Shown: piece after piece, positions 35,240 to 47,090 of the stretch | Layout of the letters: each line of letters opens with the position of its first letter | How positions within the stretch are numbered: the stretch's first letter is position 1 | Source: Zygnema cylindricum | Taxonomy: Eukaryota > Streptophyta > Zygnematophyceae > Zygnematales > Zygnemataceae | Assembly: GCA_037447655.1 (NCBI GenBank) | Contig: JBBHKE010001724.1 | Coordinates: 95,435 to 159,434 of the forward strand | Length of the DNA: 64,000 nt | Reading direction: 5' to 3' | Translations under genes and position numbers: made by a program | The notes under the pieces: generated by a model | Databases searched by the model: none | The model's input: the letters and a program-made list of their open reading frames with translations, nothing else | What the model was told of the DNA's origin: nothing

Positions 35240-38200
35240 GAAAAAACACGAGGGATTATAGGTCGAAGAATAGCAGATGGAGGAACTTATCCTCAATGAG
35301 AAACTCAAAAAATAAGATAACCAGGTGAAAATATTGAGAAGTAAAAGTGTGCTTGGGAGGTATGAGGGAGACACCAGATGAAAGGTGGATAATTGATTCA
35401 GGTACTTCAATGCACATGTGTAAGGTCAAAAGATGGTTCTAAAAAATGAGAAAGTTTTTTTCAGTAAAATAGAATATGGAGATGGGAGAGTAGTATACAC
35501 CAACATGGTAGGATTTGTAGATATGAAAGTGTTAGTAGATGGTAAAACTTCTATAGTCACTCACTCCGTCAAATGTGCTTCATTTTCCTCAGCGAAATAA
35601 GAATTTGATTTTTACCTCTATCTTAGATGAGAAATGAGAAAGAGGTTGTGACAGGAAAAAGAAAGGGGATATTCACAACTAGCTTCAATAAAAAAACTGT
35701 ATTTTATAACTGAAAAAAGGTAGACAAAGAATGTTACAATTGTTCTAAGTAATGGAAATAAAGGATTTTTGTACACGTATGTAAATGATATCATAGTATG
35801 GCATAAGCATCTAGGTCATGTTCATATGGATAGACTACAAGGAAAAAAAAAGTTAGTGGAACGACTAAAATACATAAATCAAGTAAGAATGGATGACCGG
35901 AGTGAATGTACTAAAAGAAAACTCCATAAGCTTTTTTCCCAAAAGCTACAACCTTTAAAAAGAAGATGGTCTTGGACCTTGTCCACTCTGATTTATGGGG
36001 GCTAGCTCAAGCTTTATCGGCCGGTGGACTATGATACATGCTTAACATTCATTGATGACTAGTCAAGATGCTCAACGACATATTTTATGAGATAAAAATG
36101 CAGAGGTTTTTAGAACTTCTAAATTATATAGAGCATGGAGTGTCAATTACATGAAACCTCTATAAAAATGATAAGAAGTTAAAATAGGGGGAAATACACC
36201 TGAGATGAATTTAAAAAATATTTAAGAGATGAGGGAATTTAACATCAAAAAACCGTACCTCGTAATATAAACCAAAATAAAATTGCAGAAAGATTAAATA
36301 TAACTCTAAGGGAAAGTGCTAGAAGCATGATAAGTGACAAGAGAATAAACATACAATTTTGGGCTAAAGTAATGAATTATGCTAACAACATAAAAAAATA
36401 GAGCACTCGTTTCAGTTTTAAAGGGAGATACCCCATGTGAAAAATGGACCGTTGGAAAGTTGAATGAGCCTCATCTTAAAGTGATTGGAAGTGAAGTGTA
36501 TAACCGGTGGAAAATTGAATGTGCCTCATCTTAAAGTGATTGGAAGTGAAGTGTATAGTTTGTAAATGGATAAGTCTAATTAGAAGATGGAAGGAAAGGG
36601 AAAGCCTTGTTAATTAGTTGTATATGATGATGATACAAAATAATACATTGTATATGACTGAAAACGAAAAGATGTTATCTTAGTAAAACATTTAGTGGGA
36701 ATGGATGAAGGGAATTTTGTCGATCCGTTCAAGTATAACAAAGTTGTGAAAATCAAAATTGTACGAGATCTGAACTTGGAAAGAGAAACTGGTCTACGAA
36801 AAAAGATTCACTAATACATCTAGAAAAGGCAGTAGATAAAGGAGCACAACGTGAAGAAAGACTCCCAACTAACATAGAGGAAAGGGGAGAATTTAAGGAA
36901 AGGGGAGAAAATGTACCTATATTTGAATCTGAGGATGCCTTATACACCTTCATCAAAACTTGAATGAGAAAGACTGAGCAGCAAAAAGATACACGAGACA
37001 CACGTGAACAACAAACCTACCAAATTGTCTCATCCCGATGAATCTCAAACTTATCTTCAATTTGTGAATAGTTAAAAGAGTGACAAACGGGTTAATGGTA
37101 TTAAATAGATATGGCGTCAATAATGGAAGCGAAAACCTAAAAATTTGTTGATTTTCCTACGTATAAAAAACGAATCTTTTATAACTAGGTATTTAAACTA
37201 ACACTAAACCCAGACAACTCCATAAAAAAATACAACGCTCAGTTAGTAGATAAATGATATACACAGAAAAAAAGAATAGATTATGAAGAAACTTTTGCCA
37301 TAATGGTGAGGTTTCCCTCGGTGAGAGTAATTACGAGTGTAACAGTAGAGGAAGATATCGATGTACTCCAAATAGACATAGAAATTATTTTTTTTCTCAT
37401 TGAGTTAGAAAATGGAGATATTTATGAAGCATCTGAAAAGATTTGTAGAGAAAGGAGAGGAAAGTAAGGTGTGCAGGTTGAACAAGTGTTTATACAGATT
37501 CAAACGAGCTCCACGACAATTCAATATCAAGCTTGATGAGTTCTTAACTAACCTAGGTTACATTCACATCAACTCAAATCACTCCATTTACTTATTTGAA
37601 GATGAAAATTGAGTATTTTTATAAAAATCTATGTAGTTGTTTTAAGTAGATTCATAGAGAAAATAAATCAGCTAAAAAAAGATTGAAAGAGCACGTTTGA
37701 CATAAAGGATGTAGGTGAGGGAAAGTAATTCTAGGAATAAAAACACAAAGGGATAGAGAAAATAAGATTATCATAATAACTCAGAAAGAAGCAATAGGAA
37801 ACATGGTTCAAAAATTTCAAAATGGACAAGGCTAGCATATGTACAATTCCCATGGAGCTAAAAAAATCCAACGAAGCAAATGTTGATGGAGGTGTGATAT
37901 CCCTAATCGATGAGATGAGTGTAAAATAAAAGGAATTTATAGAGAATATTTCTTACCAACGAATCGTAGATAATTTGAATTACTTTATGAACTAAAAAAA
38001 AAACACATGAAGTATGACAAAGTAGTTCAAGAAGAAGAACATGACAACTTTTGTTCTTTTAAAACTTCGGAATAGCGGCGCCGATTTTCTTATTCAGCAC
38101 CTTTGGAAGCAAAAATGCAGCATACTTGATCGGACATAGCAGCAACAATAGAAGTACATAGTAGGAGTCTAAATAGTCATAGAGATAGAGACTGGGAGGC

Positions 38201-38745
38201 AACTAAAAAGGTGATGAGATATCTTCTAAGAACTCGAGATCTATTGTTGAATTTGGGGGGGAATGAAATTCACATCACCAGTTAAAGTGATGCCATTTAT
38301 GGTGATGTGCAAATAAGAAGATCCACCTTTGGTTATGTTTTGCAAATTTGATATAGTGCTTGCTGGTGGAGTAGTAAACAATAGAAAGTAGTTGGTCAGT
38401 CTCCAATAGATGCCGAGTATATGGTTTTTTATGCAGTTGTAAAAGAATTAATGTAAGTAAAATATTTCTTTCAAAAATTATGATTTATAAAGAGTGAGAT
38501 TCAAAACGTTTTTCTTGATAATCAAGGTGCAATTCCATTAACATCAAATTGAAAACACCATTTTGAAGCAAAACACATGGATATTAGACTATGCTTTGTG
38601 AGAGAAAAAAAAAATAATTAAACTGATTTACAAACGTGATACACCCGATGAGAGACAAATGATTGTCGACATGTTGAAAAAATTTGTTTTACCTCCAAAA
38701 TTAAAACAATATGGGTTAAAATTCAAAAGTGACTAAAAATGAACA
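35240..38745 (+). pseudogene. Very old copia element (gag lost, pol fragments)
   Basis: Ordered copia pol blocks can be followed through dense stops. The protease-like WIIDSGTSMHM is at about 35,390. The pre-integrase HKHLGHVHMDRLQG is at about 35,800. Integrase remnants follow at about 36,000-36,600. RT is at about 37,230-37,620 (KKRIDYEETFA, VRFPSVRV, then SKVCRLNKCLYRFKRAPRQF), continuing to 37,900 with MELKKS. RNase H is at about 38,050-38,740 (EAKHMDIRLCFVRE near the end). A roughly 60-bp local duplication lies at 36,455-36,555. This is far more decayed than the other copia copies and is the oldest layer here. Confidence 0.8.
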
Positions 38746-39383
38746 GTAATGTTAATTAAATTTTATTCACATTTGAATTGACTAGCTGTAAGAATCTCTC
38801 AAAGAAAGAGTCCATGGCTGCCGCCCTCGTAATCAAGATAACAAAGTAAAGGGAACGAATGCGATAGGAGTACTCCTTACCAAAAAGGGTGGATTGCTCA
38901 AAACTTGATCATTGGTCATACGGAGAATCGATAAACGCATGGGGCGTTAATTTGCAATAAAGAGTTAACGTGGAGAAAATTAATCTAACGGAAGAAAAAC
39001 CATATATCGGACATAGAACGAACAAAGTATACGGACGCAAATAAATTCTTGTGCGTTGTATACATTGACAAGGGACGATAACAATTAGACATTTGATTGG
39101 ACGACCAATATTGGGGCTGACTGCCCAAAATTGTTTTTTTGTCATCTTACGCCAAAAGTACCAGAAATTAACACTTAGCAACATTCTAAAGGATGGCACA
39201 GGAGAAGGCACGTGACCATGGCACTATTTGTGACAAGTGAAGTCGCCAAGCACCACAGATTGACACTTGATGACATCTTAAAGCATGCCGGAGTAGAATC
39301 GGACGGGACCATGTCGTCATTTGTGATATGTGGTAGGAAGATATAGGTGTCGTACAAACGTCGTACAAAAACTATGGCGTCTA
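38746..39383. other. Possible LTR remnant of the old copia element
   Basis: This lies between the RNase H end of the old plus-strand copia and the left LTR of element C. Its position and GTACG-rich texture fit a 3' LTR interrupted by element C. No second copy exists in the window to confirm this, and no coding sequence is seen. Confidence 0.35.
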
Positions 39384-40383
39384 TGAAATTATATGTCATC
39401 CATTGGACTACAGAATTTAGGAACCCTCTAGGTAGTTTTTTAACTAACCCACTTTCAGCCACACCCACTACTCCTCAAGCAGACAAATTTACAATCTAAC
39501 TACACCCCTGTGCAGTGTGGACTCCTTTAAGTCCGTAGCAAAAAGAATCACTGAAAACGGCCAACCAGCCGATAAGTTACGAGGTGGCAAAAATGCCAAT
39601 TTATACAAACTCTCAAAAAGAGAGGTGGCTGTCTATTCAAAAAATGCTAAGTCCTAACCCCTTTCACAATCCCTATCTACTGCAGTACGAACCAATAAAA
39701 TAACTGTAGATTACAGAAACGTATTACAATTGATGTCCTTTCTGTACGGCCTGTGTACGAGAAGGCTACTGAGTGGACACCTGTCAACATTCTACACGTC
39801 CGTATGTTCTACGAAATTCTCGCGACAAAATGTTATCCCTCCACGTGGCGCCAGGTCATGCCACGTCCAAAAATGCCAAAGTGACCATTACGGGATCTTG
39901 GCCGCGATATATGCTATTGGATTAAATCCGACATTAAGTATTAGCCGTCGAAACAAATGTCCGATTCATTTTTTTTGTGCGGGATCACGTTTTGTATATT
40001 AACTAGTTCTATGTTCATTCATTCATAATTCAATTAATCAGTTTCAAGATCATAACACAGTTTAAGTATTTATCAAACCCAATGTAATTTTACCAACTTC
40101 TACGACAGACCGGTTAGAGCTGACGGCTAAACCTCGCTCTGCTGGGGGAGGTTGGAGTCCTGTCGGACTCAACTTTTTGTTGAGAGTGACTTGTGTCACT
40201 CTTTAGTCTTGCCTGTGGAGCTGAGGGAGCCATGGCTTCACTACTCTCTCTCTTTTTCAGTGACTAAAACAAGTATGGGGGATAGAAGAAAGAGGTGGCC
40301 GCAGATTGCCTTCACTTTTTCTTTCCTTTTCTACAATGTTATTAAGACCAAGAAAATACTTTATAAATCTAGTGATTTCAACA
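39384..40383 (-). repeat. 3' LTR of element C
   Basis: A 1,000-bp LTR. On the minus strand it starts TGTTGAAATCACTAG directly after the tract AATAAGGGGAG and ends ATATAATTTCA. It includes the vestigial gag start ATGGATGAC about 20 bases before its end. Confidence 0.85.
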
Positions 40384-43300
40384 CTCCCCTTATTTTCCAG
40401 TTTAATTTTCACTTTTCTTTCAATCCACATTTTTCCCTACAATATTTTAGCTTGGGAGAGGGCACAAATTTGGTCATCATGTCAACCACCATTTCTTCAT
40501 CAAATTTATACACAAGATTTTCAATTTTATTTTCAAATTTTCCCGTACGAAGCTCAATTTTATGTCCATATGTTTAACTTTGAAATGATGTTTTATATTG
40601 GCTGCAACTGCAATGGCAGCCTGATTATCACAAAAGGCTTTATGCACTCCCTAATTCATATAACCCAATTCAAGCAACAAGGACTTGACCCACATCAACT
40701 CTTTCATAGCAAAACAAGAGGCCATATACTCAGCCTCCATAGTAGACTGAGCAACCACCTTTTGTTGCTTGCTGCTTCAACAGCAAGCACATTTCCCAAC
40801 ATACAACACATACCCAGAAGTGCATCTTCTCATAGGTGCATCCCCATAACGTGCATCACTCCAAGTAGTGATATCCGTGTGCTCCCCTCCCAAATGCAAC
40901 CATAACTCTCAGGTTCCCACCAGATATCTCATGACTCTCTTAGCTGCCTCGCAATCTATTTTCCTAGGATCATTAAGACTCCTATTGAGTACTCCAATTG
41001 CTGCTGCTATGTCCGGCGTGGTACAGTTCATAAAGTATATGAGACTTCCTATAACTTGTCTGTAAGGAAAAGACTTCATAAACTCTCTCTCTTCTGGACT
41101 AATTTGATCATCTAGGATTATCACTCCACCTTCGACACTTCGAACACTTACTTTATTCAAGTCCATGGGAGTGGTACAACTGTTTGCCTTTTTTATCTGG
41201 AATTTCTCAAGCATGTTACCTATTGCTTGTTTCTAAGTAAGTTTAATGATCCTTCTCCCCCTATTTGTCTCCATTTAGATTCTCAAAAAATACCTTGCCT
41301 CCCCTAAATCCTTCATGTCAAATCTGCTTCTATGATCTTTCTTTAATTTATTGATCTTTCCTAAAGACTTACTTAACACCAGCAGATCATCCACATAAAT
41401 TGCAATAAAAATCACACCATTTTTATCTTCAAACATATAGATAGAATTGTCAGAACCAATCCGGATATATCCTAGACCGGTGAGAAACTCGTCTATTTTC
41501 TTATTTCACTGTTGGGGAGCCTGTTCCAGTCCATATAAGGACTATATGAGCTTGCAAACTTTGCTCTCTTCTCTTTCTTTCACGAACCCTTTTGGTTGGT
41601 ACATGAACATTTCTTCCGCTAACTCACCATAAAGAAAGGCAGTCTTAACATCCATTTGGTGTATATCCAGGTCTTTCGCTGCTGTTACACTGAGGAGATG
41701 GGAACCGAACAACTCGAGCAAAAGTCTCCTCAAAGTCAATCCCCTCTTTTAAGGTGAACCCCTTTGCTACCAAACGAGCCTTATACCTCTCAATGGTATT
41801 ATCCGGGTTCAGTTTTAGTTTAAACACCCATTTAATACAAATCGCTTTTCTGTCCGGAGGACTGTTCGCTAGTTCCCAAGTATTTGCTTCCATGATGGAG
41901 GCCATCTGATCATTTATGACTCTAATCCATCTGTCTTTCTCTGGACTGTTCACTGCCTCCGAGTATGACTGAGGCTCATCAAGGTGAGATAGCTTAGTTA
42001 CCTTGTGAGCGACCTATTTTTTTTGTATACTTTTGCTGCTCCTTCTTCCTCCCTCAATCTTCGAAGCTCAAATGGATAGAAGTCTCGGATTTCTCCTCAC
42101 TGTTTCATCGCCTCCACTGTCTACGGGAGCCGGTTCTGGACTCACTTCTTCCATTCCCGCGAAGTCCATAGGAGTATGTGAGATTTCTTGTATGTCTCCT
42201 ATATCTTGGATCTCCCTTGAATCTGCAATCACGGTTTCATTCAAGTCCTTTTCGAGAACGACCGAGTTCTCCTCACTCTCGGACTCAAATCTGATTCTTA
42301 CCTTCTTTGTATATTTGAAAGGGTCAAATGACTTCCCTTCATCCATGACAACTAGGTGTTTGACCAGAATGATTTTTTTCTTTGCTAAGTCATAGACTCT
42401 ATATCCCTTGATATCCTCATCATATCCAACAAAGTATCGAGGTTTTCCCTTAGCATCTAGTTTGTAGTTCATTTTATCCGTGTCAAGACTATAAACTTGG
42501 CTACCGAATACTTTAAGGTGAGAAATATCTAGTTTCCTTCCAACCCATCTCTTAAAAGGTGTCATTCCTTTTACGGTTGAGGTAAGGACTCTATTCTTAA
42601 TGTAGTTGGCACGGTTCATGGCTTCTGCCCAAAATCTCTTTCCTATTTTCTTGTCAGCCAACATACTCCATAACTATCTCCTAATGTTCAGTTCAACCTC
42701 TCAACTACCCCATTTTGTTCCGAGTTATATGGTTCTGTTTGCGGGTGTTGAACTCCCTCATCTCTCAAGTATTCCTCAAATTGGTTAGAGGTATATTACC
42801 CCCCATTATCACTCCTTATTCTCTTAATGGGGGTTACATGCAACTTCTCACTCCAGGCTTTATATTCTTTAAAGTAAGTTGGTGTTTTAGACTTTGTTTT
42901 TAGGAAGTAGACTTTAGAGTATCTAGGCCAGTCATCGGTTATTGTCAACATAAACCTCTTTCCATCGAACGAAGGTACTTTTGCTGGTCCCCAGATATCT
43001 GTGTGGACAAGATCTACTACTTTCTCACCCCTATATGTGGCGGCTTTGGGAAAGGTTAGTCTATTAGCCTTACCTTGAGCACAACCACTACAATCATCCA
43101 CCATTTCATTATCCCCAAACTGAATGCCTTCTACTATACCAAGTGTCTTCATCTCCCTCAACCTATCAAAATGCACATGCCCCAACCGCTTATGCCAAAT
43201 CATCAACTTTGGAACACCAACATAGTAAGCATTCATCTCTTCATTACTCAAGTTAAGCCTAAACATATTTTGGCTACCCTTATGCGCCTTCAAGTAGACT

Positions 43301-44186
43301 TCATCCCCATACTTTGTTGTAAAGACTCCCTTTCTAGTGAAGGTATCAAACTCTTTGTCATCTAACACAAACGTAGAGACAAGATTTTTACTCAACTAAA
43401 GAATGTAGAGTACATTTGAGATGGTGAGTATAGAAGTCTTACCCTCCACTAAGACTTTTAGATATACTGACCCCACTAGATTTGTAGTAACCACTCTCCC
43501 ATTCGCGTACTCTATTTCTACAATAGGGATCTTTCTTAACTTAGTAAAAAGTTGCTTATCACAACACATATGTATGGATCCACTTGAGTTGATGATCTAT
43601 CCTTCTTGTGGAGCTTTCGGAATTGCTCCCAGAGCACACTTCTGTTTTTGAGGGATCTCCTTCTCTTATAGACTCTCGTCAAGAAGATACTCCCCATCCT
43701 CCTCTTCAGAGGACTTGTCCTTAGTCTCTCCTTTCACTTTTTTGACCACAAGTGCATTTTTCTTCCCTCCGAAAGAACCCCCTCCACAGTTCTCTTGGAG
43801 CCTCAGCTCGGACAGCTTGACATAATTTGTTATAAATTGTCTCGGCTTTTTGCAAAAGTGACAAAGACCGTTTGGGGCCCTCGGTACTCCAGAACAATCT
43901 CTCTCTCTTTTGTATGGTTTCTTCGGATCCTTCCCCCACCGGTTTGCTCCTGCAGCTAGAGCTTGGATGCTCTTTCCTCCTCTCCTGATCTCCATTGTGT
44001 TCTCCTACACAAGCATCATTCAGACCACCGTGTTTTACTTCCACGAACTATCAGTCATTTTTTGTACTTTGTACACTATATTTTTGTTCTCATCGGGTAA
44101 CTTTATGATGATAGTGTTAACTTTCATATTCATTGTACCTGTCCACCCGACACTCTCCATTTCCATATACAAACAAGAGAGATTAT
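40384..44186 (-). pseudogene. Element C: 3' part of gag plus pol
   Basis: From the right: gag C-terminal half with KLPDENKNIVYKV at about 44,090 and a degraded zinc knuckle, CHFCKKPRQF. The pre-integrase and integrase follow at 43,395-42,796 (IWHKRLGHVHFDRL, GCAQGKANRL, TDDWPRYSKVYFL, RSDNGG), with the integrase tail and linker at 42,664-42,068 (KRFWAEAMNRANYIKNRV, SHLKVFGSQVY). RT is at 41,953-41,214 (MASIMEANTWEL, NTIERYKARLVAKGF, HQMDVKTAFLYGEL, then an IYVDDLL block near 41,395). RNase H runs to about 40,400 (PYRQVIGSLIYFMN, MEAEYMAS, KHMDIKLSFVRE). Many frames are long but interrupted by stops and frameshifts, so it is a moderately young pseudogene. Confidence 0.88.
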
Positions 44187-45196
44187 TGTTTATTTGAGGG
44201 AGCTGGTGCCACTGAAAAAGATGAAGAAGCACCGGCAGTTGCCATGACAATCAATAATGCAAAGAGGAAACTCTCACGTAATCCCACAAAAGACCAACTT
44301 CAGAATGAAGCCCTAAGCAAACCAAACAGACCATAGGTGTGCAGATTTGCCACAATATAGAATATATACCAAAAATGCTACATGCAGAATGTCACAAGGT
44401 TCTTGCAAAAGATCACAATGATCTTATAATTCAAAACAATCAAAAATTGCTCCGCAATTCTACATACAACGAATCCTTTACTTTCCTAAAATAATCTAAG
44501 TTCTATATACACTAGTGAGCCTACAGCTGATCACGCCGTACTACAACTACCGTGGTCAATCGGTACACTACTCTTTATCAACAAAATCCCACAGTCAAAT
44601 GTACACAGATATTTACACTAATCAGTCAGCTGCTAAAAATGAAATAGTACGTGGTCAAAATTCGTCCGTTGAACTGACGGTACAGTCAATATTTCTCTTT
44701 CCAAAAATGACCGCGGACTTCGTCCGCCTTCCACGTATTCTTTCATCATCGACAATGAACCTCTACGTGTACCTTCGGTCCTCAAATAGAACTGTACTTC
44801 TTCTTCTTCTGGAACAATCAATCTCGACTTCCTCACAGATCGACACATGTGCTGATGTGCACCGAGACTGTGTACTCCCTTTGGAGTTGCATACTAACTA
44901 AATCATGTCCCCGTCAATTTATCTTCACACAAAGTGACAAATGTTCGGAACACCTTTCTTGTTCAGACTGATATAGCTGCTATGACTATGGTGTGATTGC
45001 TATGACAGCTATGACTGTTATGATGTGTCAACGCAACTGTGATATTAGAGTAGCGCACCTGCGATGTCAGATCAACGCAACATAACAGCACAACAAGTGT
45101 AGAGTGCTCAAGGTTTCCAGCTGCGATGTCAAACATAGCGCAGCATGGCAGTATAACAACAAGATATAGAGAGGATTTAAGGTTTCCAAAACATCA
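44187..45196 (-). repeat. 3' LTR of element B
   Basis: It aligns over its whole length with 49,626-50,633. At its inner-end equivalent it carries an intact ATG and about 20 gag codons (MATAGASSSFSVAPAPSN). An extra 35 bp (45,197-45,231) lies between this LTR and a possible purine tract, and begins TGTTGACTC on the minus strand, so the exact outer boundary is ambiguous by that amount. Confidence 0.8.
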
Positions 45197-45940
45197 ATAT
45201 GCTAAGCCTTTAGACTCTCTCAGTCATTGAGTCAACATTCCTCCCTACAAAAATTCAACTTAGGTGCAGGTAAAGGCTTAGTCATCATATCTGCTACCAT
45301 CTTCTCATCCGGAAGGTAATTAAGTTTCAGAATTGTGTTCATCACCTTCTCTATTACAAAATGCAGCTTGATGTCAATGTGCTAGCTTTTGAAGTGATGT
45401 TTCGGGTTATATGCAATCGCGATAGCTTTCTTGTTGTCCCACCACACTATTAAAGATGTAGATTGAATAAAATGTAGTTCTTGAAAGAGAGACTTCACCC
45501 ATTGTAACTCTTTGACAACTGAGCTTGCTGCCATATATTCAACCTCTATTGTAGACTGAGCTATTAACTTTTGAAGCTTGCTGCTCCTGAAGCATGTTCC
45601 ACTACTAATCTTCAAGAAGAATCCAGTTGTGGAACGTCGGCTTTGCATGTCTTTGTAGCTAGCATCGCTCCATGTCTGAATTTTGACTTCATCTCCACTG
45701 AAAGCAAGGCGAAGATTCCGTGTTCTTGCAAGTTATCGAAGAACCCTCTCTGCTGCCTCCCAATCTGATTTCCTCGGATACTGTAAACACCGACTCAAAA
45801 CGATCCGGCGGAAGCTCCACAAGCTCCGAGGTTTGAGCCTCCATTACCGATCGCATTTTATCGTTAACTGCGGAGATCCATTGATTCTTTTCCAGAGCTC
45901 AAAAGGCTTCCTGTATTATGAGTGGTTAGACAATGGAGCG
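45197..45940 (-). pseudogene. Element B: RT start fused to RNase H by an internal deletion
   Basis: The right part encodes the beginning of RT (about 45,940-45,800, ending near EAQTSELVELPPDR after frameshift reading). It jumps directly to the RT-RNase H connection and RNase H: DWEAAERVLR, VKIQTWSDASYKDM, SKLQKLIAQSTIEVEYMAAS, WWDNKKAIAIAYNPKHHFKS, then MMTKPLPAPKL. The catalytic RT core with the VDD block, roughly 280 residues, is missing. The junction is at about 45,800. Confidence 0.8.
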
Positions 45941-47090
45941 TGAAAGTCTGAGACCTCCATCGGCCCTCAGAGTAGGCAAATCCAAAAGAAGCTAATCTAG
46001 ATAGTGCCGATTCCCACTTGATATAAACCCAAATGACCGACCCCTTGACAATCAGAACCCCAATACAACTTCACTCCTATGATATAATACTTTCTGTGTG
46101 CTCAGTTCTACCACAAAATGCAAAGTTAAAATATGAGATTTGGACATATTCATCCACTTTGACTTTCCCTTAAAAATGCAGCCACCCTGGCAGACAAAAA
46201 CTCTGACCGACTACACCCTTGTGTAGCCTGGACTCCTGTGAGTCCGCAGCAAAAAGAATCACTAAAAATGGTCAAGTAAATTGATAGTTATGGCTGCCCA
46301 AAGTTAGCCTTTTATACAAGGTGCTCGCTCACAAAGGCGACTACCTACCAAAAATATTCTAAGTCCTATTCCCTCTCTAAAACCCCTTTTACTGACATAC
46401 AGCGCCAATCACAGGACTGTACCGTACAGAAAAGTACGGGCGCGGATGTACTTTATGTACGGTAACTGTACGAAAGGGCCGTATAGGTGACATCTGTCAC
46501 ATCCAGATTTGTTGTCTTGTACTCCGAGAATTCCGCAAACCCGTACGATGTCGCCACTTGTCATTCGGAGTGGCGGCTTTCGGAAAACGCCAAAACGCCC
46601 TATCCGCAGTCTCGGCTCCAACCACGGCCGTTTGATGAATACCCGAATTTAATCCTAGCCGTCGGTACAAATGTTGTTTCGATAATTCCGTGCGGTTCGG
46701 GATTCGTGCGAACTAATTCACTTCCATGTACCCCCCGTCCTGTAATTAGTTAAATGAAAGATGTTACGGAGTAATGTTTATATTTCTATCGTACCCTATA
46801 TGATCTAGCAGTGATCCCAGGCTATAGATTAAAGCTATCGGCTGTCAAAGTCTTGACGGACGGCAGGTACCAAGATCAAATCCTGGGTCCGTCAAGATCC
46901 TTTTTAGTAAAACCTACCATTATCTACTCCTGTCTCTCTAGAGAGCTTAGGTAGCCATGGCTCTTTTTCCATTTCCAGCCTTCAGTGACTACAACAAGTG
47001 TGGGGGCTTGGAGAAGGGAGTTTAGAGGTAGACTATCACTGCTCTTTTTCCTATCCTAATAAAGACCTAGAAAATACTCAAATATCAACA
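45941..47090 (-). repeat. Solo LTR, family F (copy F3), inserted in element B
   Basis: A 1,150-bp LTR with no internal region. On the minus strand it starts TGTTGATATTTGAGTATTTT and ends ATGGAGGTCTCAGACTTTCA, including the LTR-borne gag start (MEVSDF). The flanks GAGCG (45,936-45,940) and GAGCC (47,091-47,095) are a 5-bp duplication with one mismatch. A solo LTR flanked by a duplication is the expected product of LTR-LTR recombination. Confidence 0.85.

Noticed and set aside
44187-45231. Tandem elements sharing one central LTR
   Set aside because: The gag-like start left of this LTR is LTR-borne, and the gag further left belongs to the outer element C, so simple nesting explains the order.
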